This document shows, in pieces, positions 51,200-61,379 of a stretch of 64,000 nucleotides of DNA. Below the pieces are notes generated by a model. It saw only the letters and a list, made by a program, of their open reading frames with translations, ran no database searches and had not been told where the DNA came from. Source of the stretch: Euglena gracilis. Lineage: Eukaryota; Euglenida; Euglenophyceae; Euglenales. The stretch spans positions 80,534,474 to 80,598,473 of the forward strand of contig CP154956.1 of the NCBI GenBank assembly GCA_039621445.1, read 5' to 3'. Position 1 is the first letter of the stretch, and each line of letters starts with the position of its first letter. The translations under genes and the position numbers were made by a program.

Positions 51200-51990
51200 C
51201 TACCCTTCCCGAAGGAGTTGTTTACAACTCTTTACGACTCCAACAGGAAGGGGTGCGGAGTGCACTCGTTGTGAGGAGGGGGTGAGCGAGGGGACCGTTG
51301 TGGTTCAGGGTCCCCCCCCCCTCAGGGGGCTGTGCCGTTCAGGTTCGTTTTCTGGTCGGGGGGCTTAGTCAAAGGTTCTCCTTTGGGTAGTTGGGTCTGT
51401 GCGGGGCTGGTGTGTTGCCCCCCCCCCCAGCCCGCCCAGGGCTGTTTGTCATTGGGGGGGGGCAGGCACCGTTGTGAACCAAGCGCCAGCCACGGTTAAA
51501 ATTTTCAGGAAATTCTCATTCCCAGGCCAGGTGAGTTGTTTTGTCACGGTCAGGGTCCTAGACAGCCGTTTTCTGTTCGGTTAGCCAATTCGGTGTCTGG
51601 GGTTGGTGTCCGTTCGGTGGGGGGTGGGTCCCGTTGGGGCCTTCCAGCCCCCCCCCCCCACAGGCCAAGCGGTCAGGCTCCGGCCAGGGACGAATTTTTA
51701 TAAAAATCAGGTGAAGGCTGGTTTTCGGTTAAAAATCAGGCTGGGTCAAAGACAATGTTTTTTTTGTATTTTTGTATTTTTTTTCTGGTGGGTAGGCTGG
51801 TTTGTGCGCGGTCAGGTGCTGTGGAGGGTCCTCGCCCCCCCCCCCTCCAGGCCGGTGGCTCGGGGTCGGCCACGTCTGCGTTTTTGGGTCAAAGTCAGGT
51901 TCCCCTTCCACCGTTTGCCCAGTTTTGGCTGGCTGCTACGGCTGGGGTTGGTGGCTGTGTTTTGTTTTTTTACAGGTAGGCTGGCCAAGT
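51200..51990 (-). other. 3' untranslated region of element H
   Basis: No minus-strand ORF. C/G runs of 7 to 12 bases and several CAGGTGAG- or TCAGGCTGG-like phrases (plus sense) recur. The stretch ends in the purine tract beside the LTR. A 199-codon frame on the plus strand is not supported by anything else. Confidence 0.6.
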
Positions 51991-52520
51991 TCAGGGGGGT
52001 AGGTTCGTTCTCCACGGGGGGGTCCCTTTTTGTAGTTCACCCAGCAGTTTTTGAGTCGTTTGGGCTGTTTCGTCCATCCTGTGACCCAGGTTGCCGACCT
52101 CCAGGTTCAGACGTTCAGTGCGTTGTTTGTGTTTTTCTTCGTTGGAGGTCGGAATTTCCACCTGTCGTTTCAGTCTGCCGATTTCCTCGTTCAGCTGTGT
52201 AATCTGCTGCTGCTGATCTGGGATTTTCTGCAGTTCGACCAGTTTTTTGTGCAGGTAATCAAAGTTTTGAATGGTTGTTGTCGTTTTTGTTTCCTGCTGC
52301 TGAACCCGTCCTGCCAGATTTCCGATTTCACTGCCCATGTCCTTCTGAATTTTTTCTACCACACTGCTGATTTCGCCTCTGAGGTTTTCAACTTTTCTGG
52401 ACACTGTTGCCACAGTTTCTTCCACTTTGCTGTTCACCGTTTGGACTCCGCCTGTGATTCCTGCGACCCGTTCTTCTGCCACAGCCAATCTCTGTTGCAG
52501 TTCTGCAGTTGTTTTTTTCA
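51991..52520 (-). pseudogene. C-terminal coiled-coil part of element H gag, shifted frame
   Basis: Continues the coiled coil of the upstream frame after a shift at a run of seven A near 52514-52520 (minus sense). It has clear heptads (AELQQRLAVAEERV, VETVATVSRKVENLR, ITQLNEEIGRLKRQV) and ends near a TG-rich tail. Reading both parts together needs a +1 shift or restoration of one base. Confidence 0.7.
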
Positions 52521-53842
52521 TTTTCTCGCTGTCGGTGCAGTAAACCAACCAGATGTTCACCCTGGTTCTGTGCGTTTCCACCTGCCATCTGCAGAAAACT
52601 GTGAAATTCCCTGAGTTTTTCACCCAGCGAGCCAGACATTTCCCTTATTTCTGTGATCTGCTGTGACATTCCATTGAAATGTTCCTGGTACAGTCTGTTC
52701 TGGTTGACGGTCACTTGTTCCATGTTTGCTTGCGTTGTTGCCTGGACTGTCGTCAGTTCTTCGTGTCTGCGGTTTATTTCTGTCATGAGTGCTTCACCCT
52801 GTCTGTTGACTGTTGCGTGCAGTTCGCTGACCCATTCCGTCGTTATTTGCTGTAGCTGCTGCAGTGTTTCTGCCGTTTGCTGATTCGTCCGTTCAGTTTT
52901 GTGTCTGAACTGTTGAAATTCCTGGGTCAGCTGTCCAGTTTCGTACGCAAAGTTTGACCACCAGTCCCAGTCAGTGTTCTGGTTCTGTGGTTCCGGCTGT
53001 GGAATCTCGTACGAGCTGTACGAAGGTTCCTGGTACGAAGTTTCAGTTTCACCCTGGAGGCGGTCTGGTTGTTCCGGGCTCTGTCGTACCGCCACCAGTG
53101 CAAAACTCTGGGTTCCTGGTTGCTGTGCTGTTGCAGTTTGCCAGTTTTGGTCGTTCTGAGTGTCCGTTTCTGGCTGTTGGTACCAGTTTTGTGGTGCAAA
53201 CACCTGTTCGTCGAAGTACGGTTCGTTGTTTTCGTCCAGTTCTGTGTAATCTAGTGCTGGACCAGTCTGTTCGGTGTCGTCCTGGTCCATGTGCACCATG
53301 GCAATGACAAGTGGGCTGTCATTGCATGTCTGTGGCACTGTAATGTCTGTGCCGTTTTGTTTCGATTCAGTCCACCTGTTGATGTCCAGTGATTGGTACA
53401 TGGCGGCAAAACCATCTGCCGGCTCCACCACCCTAACGATGGCGGTTAAGGAAGCTGGCATTTCCAGTGTTTGGTTCATGGCTGGGAAACCATCCGCCTG
53501 CTCCACCACCCTAGCGATGGCGGTTAAGGCAGCTGGCACATCCAGAGTTTGGTACATGGCTGAGTTGCCCTCCGCCGGCTCCACCACCCTAGCGATGGCG
53601 GTTTCGGCAGCTGGCATGTCAGCGTCAGTTCTTTCAGTTTCTGGTCGTTTTTCATCTTGTTGTTCGTAGCCGCATGTTGGAGGGGAATCAAAATTGGGCA
53701 GTCTACCTCTGCTACCATGTTGTAACCGTGGTGCCCGCCCTGGAGTTTCCATTCCCTCGGGGCCGGCACCCCGTTGCGTAGGATCTTTTACCCTGCCCAG
53801 GGTGATTTCAATCCCCCTCGCGGCTTGTTTTAAAAATTGCAT
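52388..53842 (-). CDS. Gag-like coiled-coil protein of element H
   Basis: 484 codons. The first ATG (53842) lies inside the 5' LTR, and the frame reads through the LTR end and the primer site, so the LTR itself encodes the first 42 or so residues if that ATG is used. The protein has three 26-residue repeats (TAIARVVEPAEG-like), a Gln/Tyr-rich acidic middle (PEQPDRLQGETETSYQ), and a long coiled coil beginning near residue 300. No zinc knuckle or capsid homology is visible. A particle-forming role is inferred from position and coiled coil only. Confidence 0.75.
   Translation of the reverse strand: MQFLKQAARGIEITLGRVKDPTQRGAGPEGMETPGRAPRLQHGSRGRLPNFDSPPTCGYEQQDEKRPETERTDADMPAAETAIARVVEPAEGNSAMYQTLDVPAALTAIARVVEQADGFPAMNQTLEMPASLTAIVRVVEPADGFAAMYQSLDINRWTESKQNGTDITVPQTCNDSPLVIAMVHMDQDDTEQTGPALDYTELDENNEPYFDEQVFAPQNWYQQPETDTQNDQNWQTATAQQPGTQSFALVAVRQSPEQPDRLQGETETSYQEPSYSSYEIPQPEPQNQNTDWDWWSNFAYETGQLTQEFQQFRHKTERTNQQTAETLQQLQQITTEWVSELHATVNRQGEALMTEINRRHEELTTVQATTQANMEQVTVNQNRLYQEHFNGMSQQITEIREMSGSLGEKLREFHSFLQMAGGNAQNQGEHLVGLLHRQRENEKNNCRTATEIGCGRRTGRRNHRRSPNGEQQSGRNCGNSVQKS
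53386..53622 (-). repeat. Three in-frame 78-bp tandem repeats in element H gag
   Basis: The CCACCACCCTA(A/G)CGATGG phrase recurs at 53425, 53503 and 53581 (plus-strand reading), a 78-bp period equal to 26 codons. Confidence 0.9.
53706..53717 (-). promoter_or_regulatory. Primer-binding site of element H
   Basis: TGGTAGCAGAGG directly follows the 5' LTR on the minus strand. It is the same initiator-Met-tRNA type as in D and E, extending the match to the tRNA acceptor stem (CCTCTGCTACCA). Confidence 0.85.
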
Positions 53843-54199
53843 TTTCTTTTGTTTTGGTGGGTCTTTTTGGTGAAAACAGGTGAGTTGGGTGGCTCACACC
53901 TTTCCTTTGATAAAAAATCCACAAGACCAACAGCACAATACAAGCAATTCAGCAATTCCAAAACCAGCACCAATGTAACGAACCACGTACTGTCCAGGGG
54001 TAAGAATGATAATTGCCACCAAGATAATATTCAATTCTTGAACTTGAAACAGACAAAAACAAGACAGAGCCCTGTGCAGGGACAGATGGGGTCAGCTAAT
54101 TGATAATTCCTAATAAGATTTGCCTAATCCTAGCTGCAGAGTCATCAGGCTGGGCAGTTAGGTTAAGTTGTTTTGGGCACTCAGCACCCCTGACTCACA
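53718..54199 (-). repeat. 5' LTR of element H
   Basis: 482 bp, about 98 percent identical to the other LTR outside the 11-base indel. On the minus strand it begins TGTGAGTCAGGGG. Confidence 0.95.
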
Positions 54200-54203
54200 A
54201 CTT

Positions 54204-57056
54204 CCACTTACGGTCGGGTGGGGCGCATTTCCGCCACTTGGTCTGTAGGATAATCCTAGCGACCACACTTGAACTGGTGGAAGCATATTGCTTCACCAGG
54301 TCATCAAAGGAAAGCGGTAGCGAATCACAAGTTGTCGCCCGCGCTCCTTCTCATCCCTTGAGAGGCAATCGATGAATTCCATCTTGATCACCTCCGGGTT
54401 TGTGTCCCGGGTTGGTCCTTTCAATGCCCAGTAGTACTCCCAGTCCCGGAAAAACTGTCTCCATGTGGTTGGATCACCGTCCCATTGGGGTTTCACTTTG
54501 TTCGCGATTGCGATGGTGCCCTTGAAGTCTTTCTGAGAAACTGATTGACCCTTGGTGGTATTCCGCGTTTTCGGGCCCGATACACTCGAGCACCAAGCGT
54601 GTCCTTTCCGGATTCTTGTTGGAATCGCGAAACTTCTGGTGAAGGTGAATCCTGGTACCGGAAATCCGGTTGCAAACCCTGTTGGTCACCCGTAATACGG
54701 GGACTCACCGGTGTGGGAGTATGTCGCGAATGCAACATATGGGCCACTCCCGGGGTACGAGTTTGACTCATTTCGCACAAGCATGGAATGTTGGATTTCT
54801 TTGGTGGAGACTAGGCGGAATCGCCGTGCTTTTTCAAAATTAGGTTCCCGTAATGGGAAATTCGTCCGAAAACTGGGTTTGGCTTGTGGGCAAGGCCAAT
54901 GGTGGCACAATTTGCAGGATCGCGGTTTGTGACTCTTGGGACATGGGTGGCGGTGGTGCATGTGCACCTAGAGTCGGGTTATGGAAACGCGACTCTGGAG
55001 CATTTGGCGCATCTTCGGCAACGCATACTGCCGAGTTGCGGTGTGAAACCCGCTGTTGGTTGGACAAATTGTCCATACCCACAGACAAGTCATGCACAAT
55101 TTGCTCCAAATGCTCAACAAGATGGAGTTGGCCGCAAATACGGTCAACATCTTTCTCCAAAGCACGAATACGCTTGCGGTAACGGGAAAGGTAATCCAAA
55201 TGCCGTATCCTGTTGGAAATTCCAGTGACATCTTGGAAAAATTTCCTGTGGGACTCATCAAATAATTGGAGTTGTCCCGTTAATGGTTTTACTGCATTTG
55301 AGAGAATTTGCAAAGGTGGCGTCACCTTTGGTTGGTGTGGTGGTGGGTGCAACCGGTGCAGGGTTATCCGACACCGCGGTTGTGGTACCCACGGGCAAAA
55401 TTACCGGTTGTGGCTTATTAAACAACGCTAAAATTGGCGCATCCAACCTGGTAATCTCACCTTGCATGGATCCGGGCATTCCTCAAGCCGTAATAGGCTG
55501 TTGGAGAAATCTTGCAAGATTTCCTTATTACCAGTGAGCATTTTGTCATAAAACGCTTTGAAATAAGGATTCTCTGTAATCCGGGAACTGGAACCTGTAG
55601 GAAGTGACTGCATTTCCGTTGCTTTGGTAGACACCGATGCGTACCGGGTCTGGAGTTCCCCAATGGATGTTTGAATACCGCCAATGTCCGGAACTCGGTG
55701 GGAAAGTGCGGAATAGCTTTGTTGCAGCCCGCAATGGCCGAATTAATACCGCCAATGTCGGATTGCAAGGTGAACTGCAGTGAATCCTGCCCTTGTGCTA
55801 TTTCCACGACTTTCGCGCTCAAATTGGATAATCCAACCTGATTCGCGTCACAATAGCAGGTTTTCTGCTCCAGACGGGAAAGTCTCTCCTCCAACTGCCG
55901 CACATACGTGTGGGGAGCAAAATTCTCGTTGACTTGTGACTGGATTTGCCGAAACTTTTCCGTTTCATCACACAACTGCATAATTTGGTGTTGCGATTCA
56001 TGGAAACTTGCGATAGGGTGGTGAAATGGTCCATAGACACAAAGCCACCCACACTGGTTGTTGCCGACGAGGAATCTCGTGCATGCAACTGTTGCTGCAA
56101 ATGCAAGAACATGGATGAACAGGACTCCATTTGTCCCAATAAACTTTGTAGCGAGTCATGCAAGTGCAGAAACTTGGAGTCATTTCGCGTTTCCGCTTCA
56201 TGCATGCATTCACTAATTTGCCGGAAGTTTTGCGGGAGTTGTTAGCACGTTTTGTCAAGGTCTCCCGAAAGTTTGCAAGGTCAATATCCACACTTTCGAA
56301 ATTCCCCTGACAGTATTTGCCAACTTCCTGCAAGTAATTCAAGCAGTATTCCAGCTTGGTGAAGACATGTTTCTGGTCGTCCTCATCAATCTGAAGCACT
56401 TTGTTGAGTGCGGTTGCACAATCTGCAAAACATTGTTGCACATGGTTGAACTGCCTCACAAGGGGGTGATGCCCTGGAAGCCGGGCAACGATATCCTGCA
56501 GATCCTCAGCAGTGAGGGGCTCCCCAGTGCCCTTCCCATAGCCATCCATGGGTTGGTATGCACCAGAGAATTGCGGTATCACTAGGCGAGTTTCCGGCTG
56601 CCAAGGTAGTGCGGGATGGCACCCAAGATCGGTGGTGGTGGCAGAGCTCTGTAAGGGCTTGCCGGTGGAAGAGCGCGTGGTGGTAAAAAGAAACACGGGG
56701 TTTCTTGCACACCATCACCAGAGAAACCCGGTGGCGGAATCACCACGGGTCTCTCCGGTGTGCGCAACTGCACCGTTGCCGCAAACAGAGGCGAATACCC
56801 CCGTTGTGGCAAGGTGAGTGCGGAAGAGGCCGCATTAGCCTCTGAAGTCAATGATGTGAAGGGCTCATCACCGACCACTTTCAATGATGATAATTGTTGC
56901 AATTGTGACAATTGAGCCAATTGTGCCTCATCGGCGTGGGAACTGGAAGCACTTTCACATTCAAAGCTTCCAATCCCCAGTTTCTTGCTCAATGTCTTTC
57001 AGTGACCCCTGCCATAAGGCATAGTTGAATTGATGGTTGTGGCCTGTGCTTTGCAT
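54204..57056 (-). pseudogene. gag: Gag of element G, N-terminal and middle parts
   Basis: Starts MQSTG at 57056, like D. The homology to D's gag is continuous but jumps frames near 56960, 56590, 56200, 55960, 55350 and 54800. At about 55800 it reads SNLSAKVVEIAQ in one frame, showing the ancestral sequence where D has lost two bases. It is cut at 54204 by the duplicated target and element H; the remainder is at 49601-50706. Confidence 0.85.
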
Positions 57057-57262
57057 CTTTCTGATGGCAAAACAAAAGCAAAAACCAACAAAAATGAGCA
57101 GTTGTGCTGGCACTAGAGGGGCTGTGACGGGTAATACCGTACAGAGCCTTCCAGAGCCTGCTCGTCTGCGTAAACGTTGACTAGAAGCCGGAGCTGACGC
57201 TGCGACCGTGTAATAACGGTGCAGGGGCTCTCCGCTGCCAGTCAGCTGCCAGTCAGGATCGA

Positions 57263-57347
57263 ACCAATCTGCTACCAAGTGTAAAACTTGATAGCCTTTC
57301 TTTCTGTATGGGCTGTATGTGTAGGATCGTTACCTAATCTGCTACCA
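57263..57347 (-). promoter_or_regulatory. Tandem primer-binding sites of element G
   Basis: On the minus strand TGGTAGCAGATT follows the LTR end and recurs about 70 bases later, the same duplication as in element D. Confidence 0.8.
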
Positions 57348-57349
57348 AG

Positions 57350-57425
57350 TGTGTGTCTGATTCCCAATTCCCTTTACCAAAAAGCCTTCGCTTTCGCCTT
57401 GGCGCACCTACTTGGGAACTGAAAA
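57350..57425 (-). repeat. Truncated 5' LTR of element G
   Basis: About 75 bp matching the last part of D's LTR (AGTTCCCAAGTAGGTGCGCC to the CAGAC end). It is cut at about 57425, next to a DIRS terminal fragment. Confidence 0.85.
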
Positions 57426-57429
57426 TACG

Positions 57430-57640
57430 AGTAATAGAATTGAATTGATTGGCTTCAATTGATTTGGTATTTGAATTTCCTTTCTTCTGGGTGTCGAAGG
57501 GCAAATTTGGAATCATCCAACTCCGGCGAAAAAAAGGCACTAAGCAGGGACTCCTAACCCAGCGCACCAGAGCAATCCCAACAAACCGCCGGCGAGCAAG
57601 GCATGGCTTCACAATGGCAAAGTACAAAGCCCGAGGTGTC
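57430..57640 (-). mobile_element. DIRS 5'-terminal fragment C
   Basis: Matches the right (5') terminal repeat of element A on the same strand: GGCACTAAGCAGGGACTCC, then CCGCCGGCGAGCAAGGCATG, then the AAAGCCCG terminus. It continues inward only to about 57430 before the remnant of element G's LTR. Confidence 0.8.
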
Positions 57641-58005
57641 CCTTCCGAATGCGGGCAGAAAAACCTGGGCGTTGGGGCCCGAACACCAAACAAAATGGGA
57701 CGGAGGAAACCCATGGAGTGCCAAAAGCACGTCCCACAATGCCACCCGGCTGCCAGAGCATTTGTCGACCAACAGTGGGGAAGATGGACTCAAGGGCAAC
57801 GCGGTGGCCGTGGGGGCCGGTTCCACAAGCGACTCCCCACAGGGAGGGGAAGAAAAGGTCTTTAAAATCCACCCGAATTTTCTAACACAGCATGCCTTCG
57901 CCCTCGGTGTCCCGTCCTCCTTGGTCGTTCTCCCCTTGATGGAGTGCCACTCTATAGGCGGCTTGAAATAAATGACTGTCTTTGGCAGGGGGGGGTAGGG
58001 AGGCC
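57641..58005. other. Spacer with a second DIRS end piece
   Basis: At about 57893-57940 the phrase CCTTCGCCCTCGGTGTCCC and following bases match the DIRS 3' terminus. The rest has no supported gene, although a plus-strand frame of 122 codons is open. Confidence 0.5.
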
Positions 58006-58130
58006 TACGGCTCCGCGCTTTGCCCTTGTGAGGCCATGCTCTGTTCGCCGGCGACAAAAGGCAAGGTCTTTGTGCTTCGCCCTCGGTGTCCCTTCCTCCC
58101 GTGTCGGTCTGCCTCAAGGGAGTGCGAGGG
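58006..58130 (+). mobile_element. Minimal DIRS derivative: 5' and 3' termini joined
   Basis: About 125 bp. It begins with the 5' terminus (CTCCGCGCTTTGCCCTTGTG, then AGGCCATGC and CGCCGGCG). After a short join it continues with the 3' terminus (AAGGTCTTTGTGCTTCGCCC, then TCGGTGTCCCTTCCTCCC). The coding part is absent. It may be an internal deletion or a trace of an end-joined intermediate. Confidence 0.65.
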
Positions 58131-59548
58131 TCACGGGTTGGAAAAAGGCTGCTGGCTGGTTGGACTCCCCGGAGGTGGGACAAATTTTTTTCTACCACAC
58201 CCTGGTGCCCCTTTGTCCTTTGCCTGATGGGGAGCGGGAAGTCAGGGGCGAAGGACACCTGCAAACCATAGTTGGCGTTTTCTTTTTTTTAAAGAAAAAC
58301 AGAACAACGCTTTTTTTTTGGAAAAAAACAAAAGGGAAATTACTTTGAAAAACTCGATAGGAAACACCCAAACAATATTTTGAATCCTACTCAATTCAAA
58401 AACTGCCAAAAAATGGTCAAAAACATCCGAAACTGCAAAAAAATGCAAATTTATGACTTTTTCATTTTCGTGGAAAGATTTTTTTTGGCAGAAATGACCT
58501 AGAAGTTCCCAAAAATGATTGGGAATGCATTCAAATTTCTTTTGGGCAAAACCTCGTGGTCGTTTTTTTTGTTTTTTTTAAAAAACATTATCAAAATAAA
58601 AAAACAAACACAAACAAAAAAACAGCGTCCAAAAAAAGCAAGTTGCCAACTATGCTGCAAACTGGCAAAAAAACCCTATGTCAACGTTGGTGCCTTCTCC
58701 CTGAGAGACGAAAATGATCCCTGCACAAGTTTCGTGGCACCGTTCTTTGGGGGGGGAATCGTGTTTTTTTGTGAGGCTATTTCCAATGCCCATGGTTTGG
58801 TGGTTGGAAGTTTTCACACCGTGCCTTTCATAATGTTGTGGAAGCAAAAACCCATAAAACCAGACACAAAGCCACCTAAAATACCCCCTGAATGGTGTGG
58901 TACACATATACGGACGGCACAGCGGCAGAACCGCTTCGCTGGCGGAACTTTCAACGCCGGACACCATGGAGAGGCAGACGGGACAAGACAGGACACAACT
59001 GTCACCCTCTCATCATCCGGCCACCCTTTTTGGGCTGCGACAAAGCGGACCGGGCCCAGCGGTGGTGCTCATGTGACCCACGAGCCAGAGTCCTGGCGTT
59101 CCTGGCTGAACATCACAACACCCATGAATGAGCCACTCCTATAACCCCAGACCCCCCAAGGGATGTCATTATGGAGGTGTACAAAGCGGGAAAAAGCAAA
59201 TCCAACACACCAGGCACGCACGGCGGAAAAAAAATTCCGACCCAGGAGGGAGGTGCGCCGTTGTTGGATGTTGGGGGGGTGTCCCCCAATTTATTATTGT
59301 GCTTTTTGTGGTTTCTTTTGAAATTATGGTGCTGAGAGGAAGGGAGTGATCAAGGTCAATTTTCAACTAATCCTGTTTCCGTTGTTGGCGAAAGGTTTGC
59401 TTCTGCTGACACCGAAAGCGGCGTCTTCCCATCAAAAGACCAAACCACCTTCTTCAGACCTTTCCTCTGTGACAAGTCGCGGTGAGGCCCCGGCCCCTGC
59501 TGATGCGGCGTCCGCTATGCCCAGCTCCAGCGCAAACAGGCGCCCACC
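58131..59548. other. Unassigned region
   Basis: AT-rich homopolymer stretches (58270-58640). A plus-strand frame of 209 codons (58515-59144) begins in low-complexity sequence and has no recognisable domain; I do not call it a gene. A pyrimidine-rich stretch follows to about 59480. Confidence 0.4.
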
Positions 59549-60229
59549 GCTGGCCAGAGCAGGGAGAACGGGTGGTCGGGGTCGTTCTTCACCACCCGGC
59601 GGAACTCGTTGGTGTCCAGCGTCCCGCTGGAGTCGGTGTCCGTCGCCCGGGGGCGGCGCCGGTCTGCACGCCAGAAATGACCCCAACAAAGGCTGCATTT
59701 GTTGCTTTTTTTGATTGCGTAATTGCACAACGTCCACCTGGATGAAGAGCAGGGGTGTTGCATTGAAAGACAGTGCAGGAAGTCCGGGTTGGTGCAGCGG
59801 TGGGGGATGCCCAACCGTTGGCTTCGGGCCACGACACCACCGCCCCCCAAATAACCTGGCGGGGTGCCAGGTTATTGGATGTGAAGGTTATTGGAAGCAA
59901 CTTTTGGCCCTGTGTGAGAGAAGGGGAAATATATACCAGAAAATGTGTGCAATATTCCATAACTTATTTCCCACGTGCTCAATTCGATTCAACTGAGCAC
60001 AATTGTTGCCTCAAGAAAAACTTAACGCATAGAAACTGCATTGGTGAACACAGCCGCAGGATGGCAGGTGAGGCCACCCGGTCAGCCAACAACGCCCCCC
60101 CCCCACTCCAGGTCGGCGCCGGACGAAACACGCGCTGCAGATGGTTCTCCATCGACTTCCAGCGGTGCGCCTCCATCTGGATGCCGTCCACCGCGCACTG
60201 TGCCGCGTAGAAACGCTTGAAATGCTTCG
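59549..60229 (-). CDS. Possible spliced EF-hand protein gene
   Basis: Two minus-strand segments look like exons. 60107-60229 follows an acceptor (CCGTTGCAG) and reads KHFKRFYAAQCAVDG and onward with strong third-position G/C bias. 59549-59663 follows another acceptor (TTTCTGGCGTGCAG) and contains DTDSSGTLDTNEF, a textbook EF-hand calcium loop (Asp at 1, 3 and 9, Gly at 6, Glu at 12), at 59602-59640. A possible middle exon lies near 59740-59830. The EF-hand family binds calcium and includes calmodulins and calcium-dependent kinases; which it is cannot be told from one loop. Exon joins are inferred. Confidence 0.4.
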
Positions 60230-60563
60230 CTGCAACGGGAGCCCGTCTGCCGACGACCCTCCCGGCTTGCTTGCTCGGCCGAGGGTTTTAGCGCATAGTT
60301 TGGGGGGGATCAGAATGTTGGCACCCCTCCATAACACGCTTTTCGAAGAAGGAAAAAAAACTGTCAGAGGTGCTATGGGTACTTGATATGACCCTAGTCC
60401 ATTAAAAAATGCAAACGAAGGCAGCACTCTGAATAACCCCCCCCCCCTGGATGTAACGACGGGTCGTTATCTGACTTTTCAGTTGGTGGAAAATCCAGAG
60501 GGGGTCGTTAAAAATGGGGGGTCGTGATCAGAGGGGGGCTTTGCTGTTTTCCCTACCGCAGCT
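60230..60563. other. Spacer between possible genes
   Basis: A C run lies at about 60440 and GACGGGTCGTTATC-type phrases near 60460-60530, which recur near 60830-60905. Nothing coding is supported. Confidence 0.45.
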
Positions 60564-60749
60564 ATGTCTGACACGCTTTCTACCATCCATCCATCCATCA
60601 TGCCATCCACTTGGGTTCACACCCCAGTTGATGACGTTGTAAAGAAGTTTGATGAGGATATGCAAGGGTCCTCTGTAGGCTCTGCTCCTCCGCCCACCCT
60701 GACCACGCCCCCGTCCAAGCAGCGGTCGATCCGCTCATACGTCAAGTAA
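60564..60749 (+). CDS. Small ORF or terminal exon, unknown product
   Basis: 61 codons from ATG to TAA. The ATG lies two bases after a good acceptor (TTTTCCCTACCGCAG). The peptide has a Ser/Thr/Pro-rich composition with a charged middle (DDVVKKFDEDMQG) and a basic end. It could be a complete small protein or the last exon of a plus-strand gene. No family recognised. Confidence 0.3.
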   Translation: MSDTLSTIHPSIMPSTWVHTPVDDVVKKFDEDMQGSSVGSAPPPTLTTPPSKQRSIRSYVK

Positions 60750-61379
60750 ACACTGGTGAGCCTGGACGCTCTTACGTGAGATGCATCATCTTACCCGTGC
60801 TTTCTGCTCTTTGTCAACCATGGGTCGTTATATTTCTTTTTTTGGTGGAAATTACAGGATGGGTCGTTATAAATGGGGGGGTTCGTTATCAGAGGGGGGT
60901 CGTTCTAAATCAGGGGGGGGGTTTACCTTCCCCGCTTCCCCAGAAGGGGGGGGACGCAAGATGGACCCTCAAAAAACACGACGCAAAAAAAAAGCAAAAA
61001 AAAAGAACGCAAAAAAAACGGGGAAAAACCGCAAATTGCGAAAATTGCATATAGAACCCTTTAGGAGATCCATCGGGATGAATGCTTTTACACTGGAGAG
61101 GACTTGCAGAAAAATATTTGGCTCCATCAGGGAGAATTTCTCATTTGCATAAAAAATAAGCTCATTTTGTTGGCCAAAAAAAAATGCAAAAACGCCAAAA
61201 AAATTGACAAAATTTTAGGTCTCGGCAGAAAAATCGGGGCAAAGATGAGGAAATTCTCATGACCAAAATTCTTTCCAGCAAAAATCCAACAAAAAACTGC
61301 TTCAAAAAAAAACACAAAAAAAAACCGCAAAATTTGCCATAATAGAAAAACACAAAAAAAGCTGAGGGAACTGGGGCAG
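60750..61379. other. Unassigned, A-rich
   Basis: GGTCGTTAT-type phrases repeat near 60830-60905. A-rich stretches with GCAAAAA repeats follow. No gene is supported. Confidence 0.45.

Larger units (their letters stand above)
50707..54199 (-). mobile_element. Small non-autonomous LTR retrotransposon H, inserted in gag of element G
   Basis: 3,493 bp with LTRs 53718-54199 (5', minus-strand sense) and 50707-51199 (3'). They differ by about eight bases and one 11-base indel. The insertion is flanked by the duplicated target ACTT (50703-50706 and 54200-54203), and the flanks join D's gag sequence exactly. A primer site, TGGTAGCAGAGG, follows the 5' LTR, and a purine tract (GGGAAGGGTAG) precedes the 3' LTR. 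It encodes only a gag-like coiled-coil protein; no protease, RT or integrase is present, so it must depend on another element's enzymes. Confidence 0.95.
42622..57425 (-). mobile_element. Decayed Ty3/Gypsy element G (D family), host of H and E
   Basis: Minus-strand. From the right: a truncated LTR (57350-57425), primer sites, gag, the insertion H (50707-54199), the rest of gag, nucleocapsid, UAG-hairpin, protease, linker, an inverted segment (47413-48522), RT, RNase H, integrase, chromodomain, and the first third of ORF3, where element E interrupts it. Every gene carries stops or frameshifts. It is useful as a second witness of D's gene order and start sites. Confidence 0.9.

Noticed and set aside
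51603-52202. 199-codon plus-strand frame across the 3' part of element H
   Set aside because: It opposes the sense of the element and overlaps the coiled-coil frame. The composition is Phe/Gly/Pro from T and C/G runs.
52505-52535. Canonical -1 frameshift site A-AAA-AAC in element H
   Set aside because: The heptamer is in the right register, but the coiled coil continues in the +1 frame, not the -1 frame.
58515-59144. 209-codon plus-strand frame as a gene
   Set aside because: It starts in low-complexity Lys/Gln-rich sequence and has no domain, splice support or clear codon bias.
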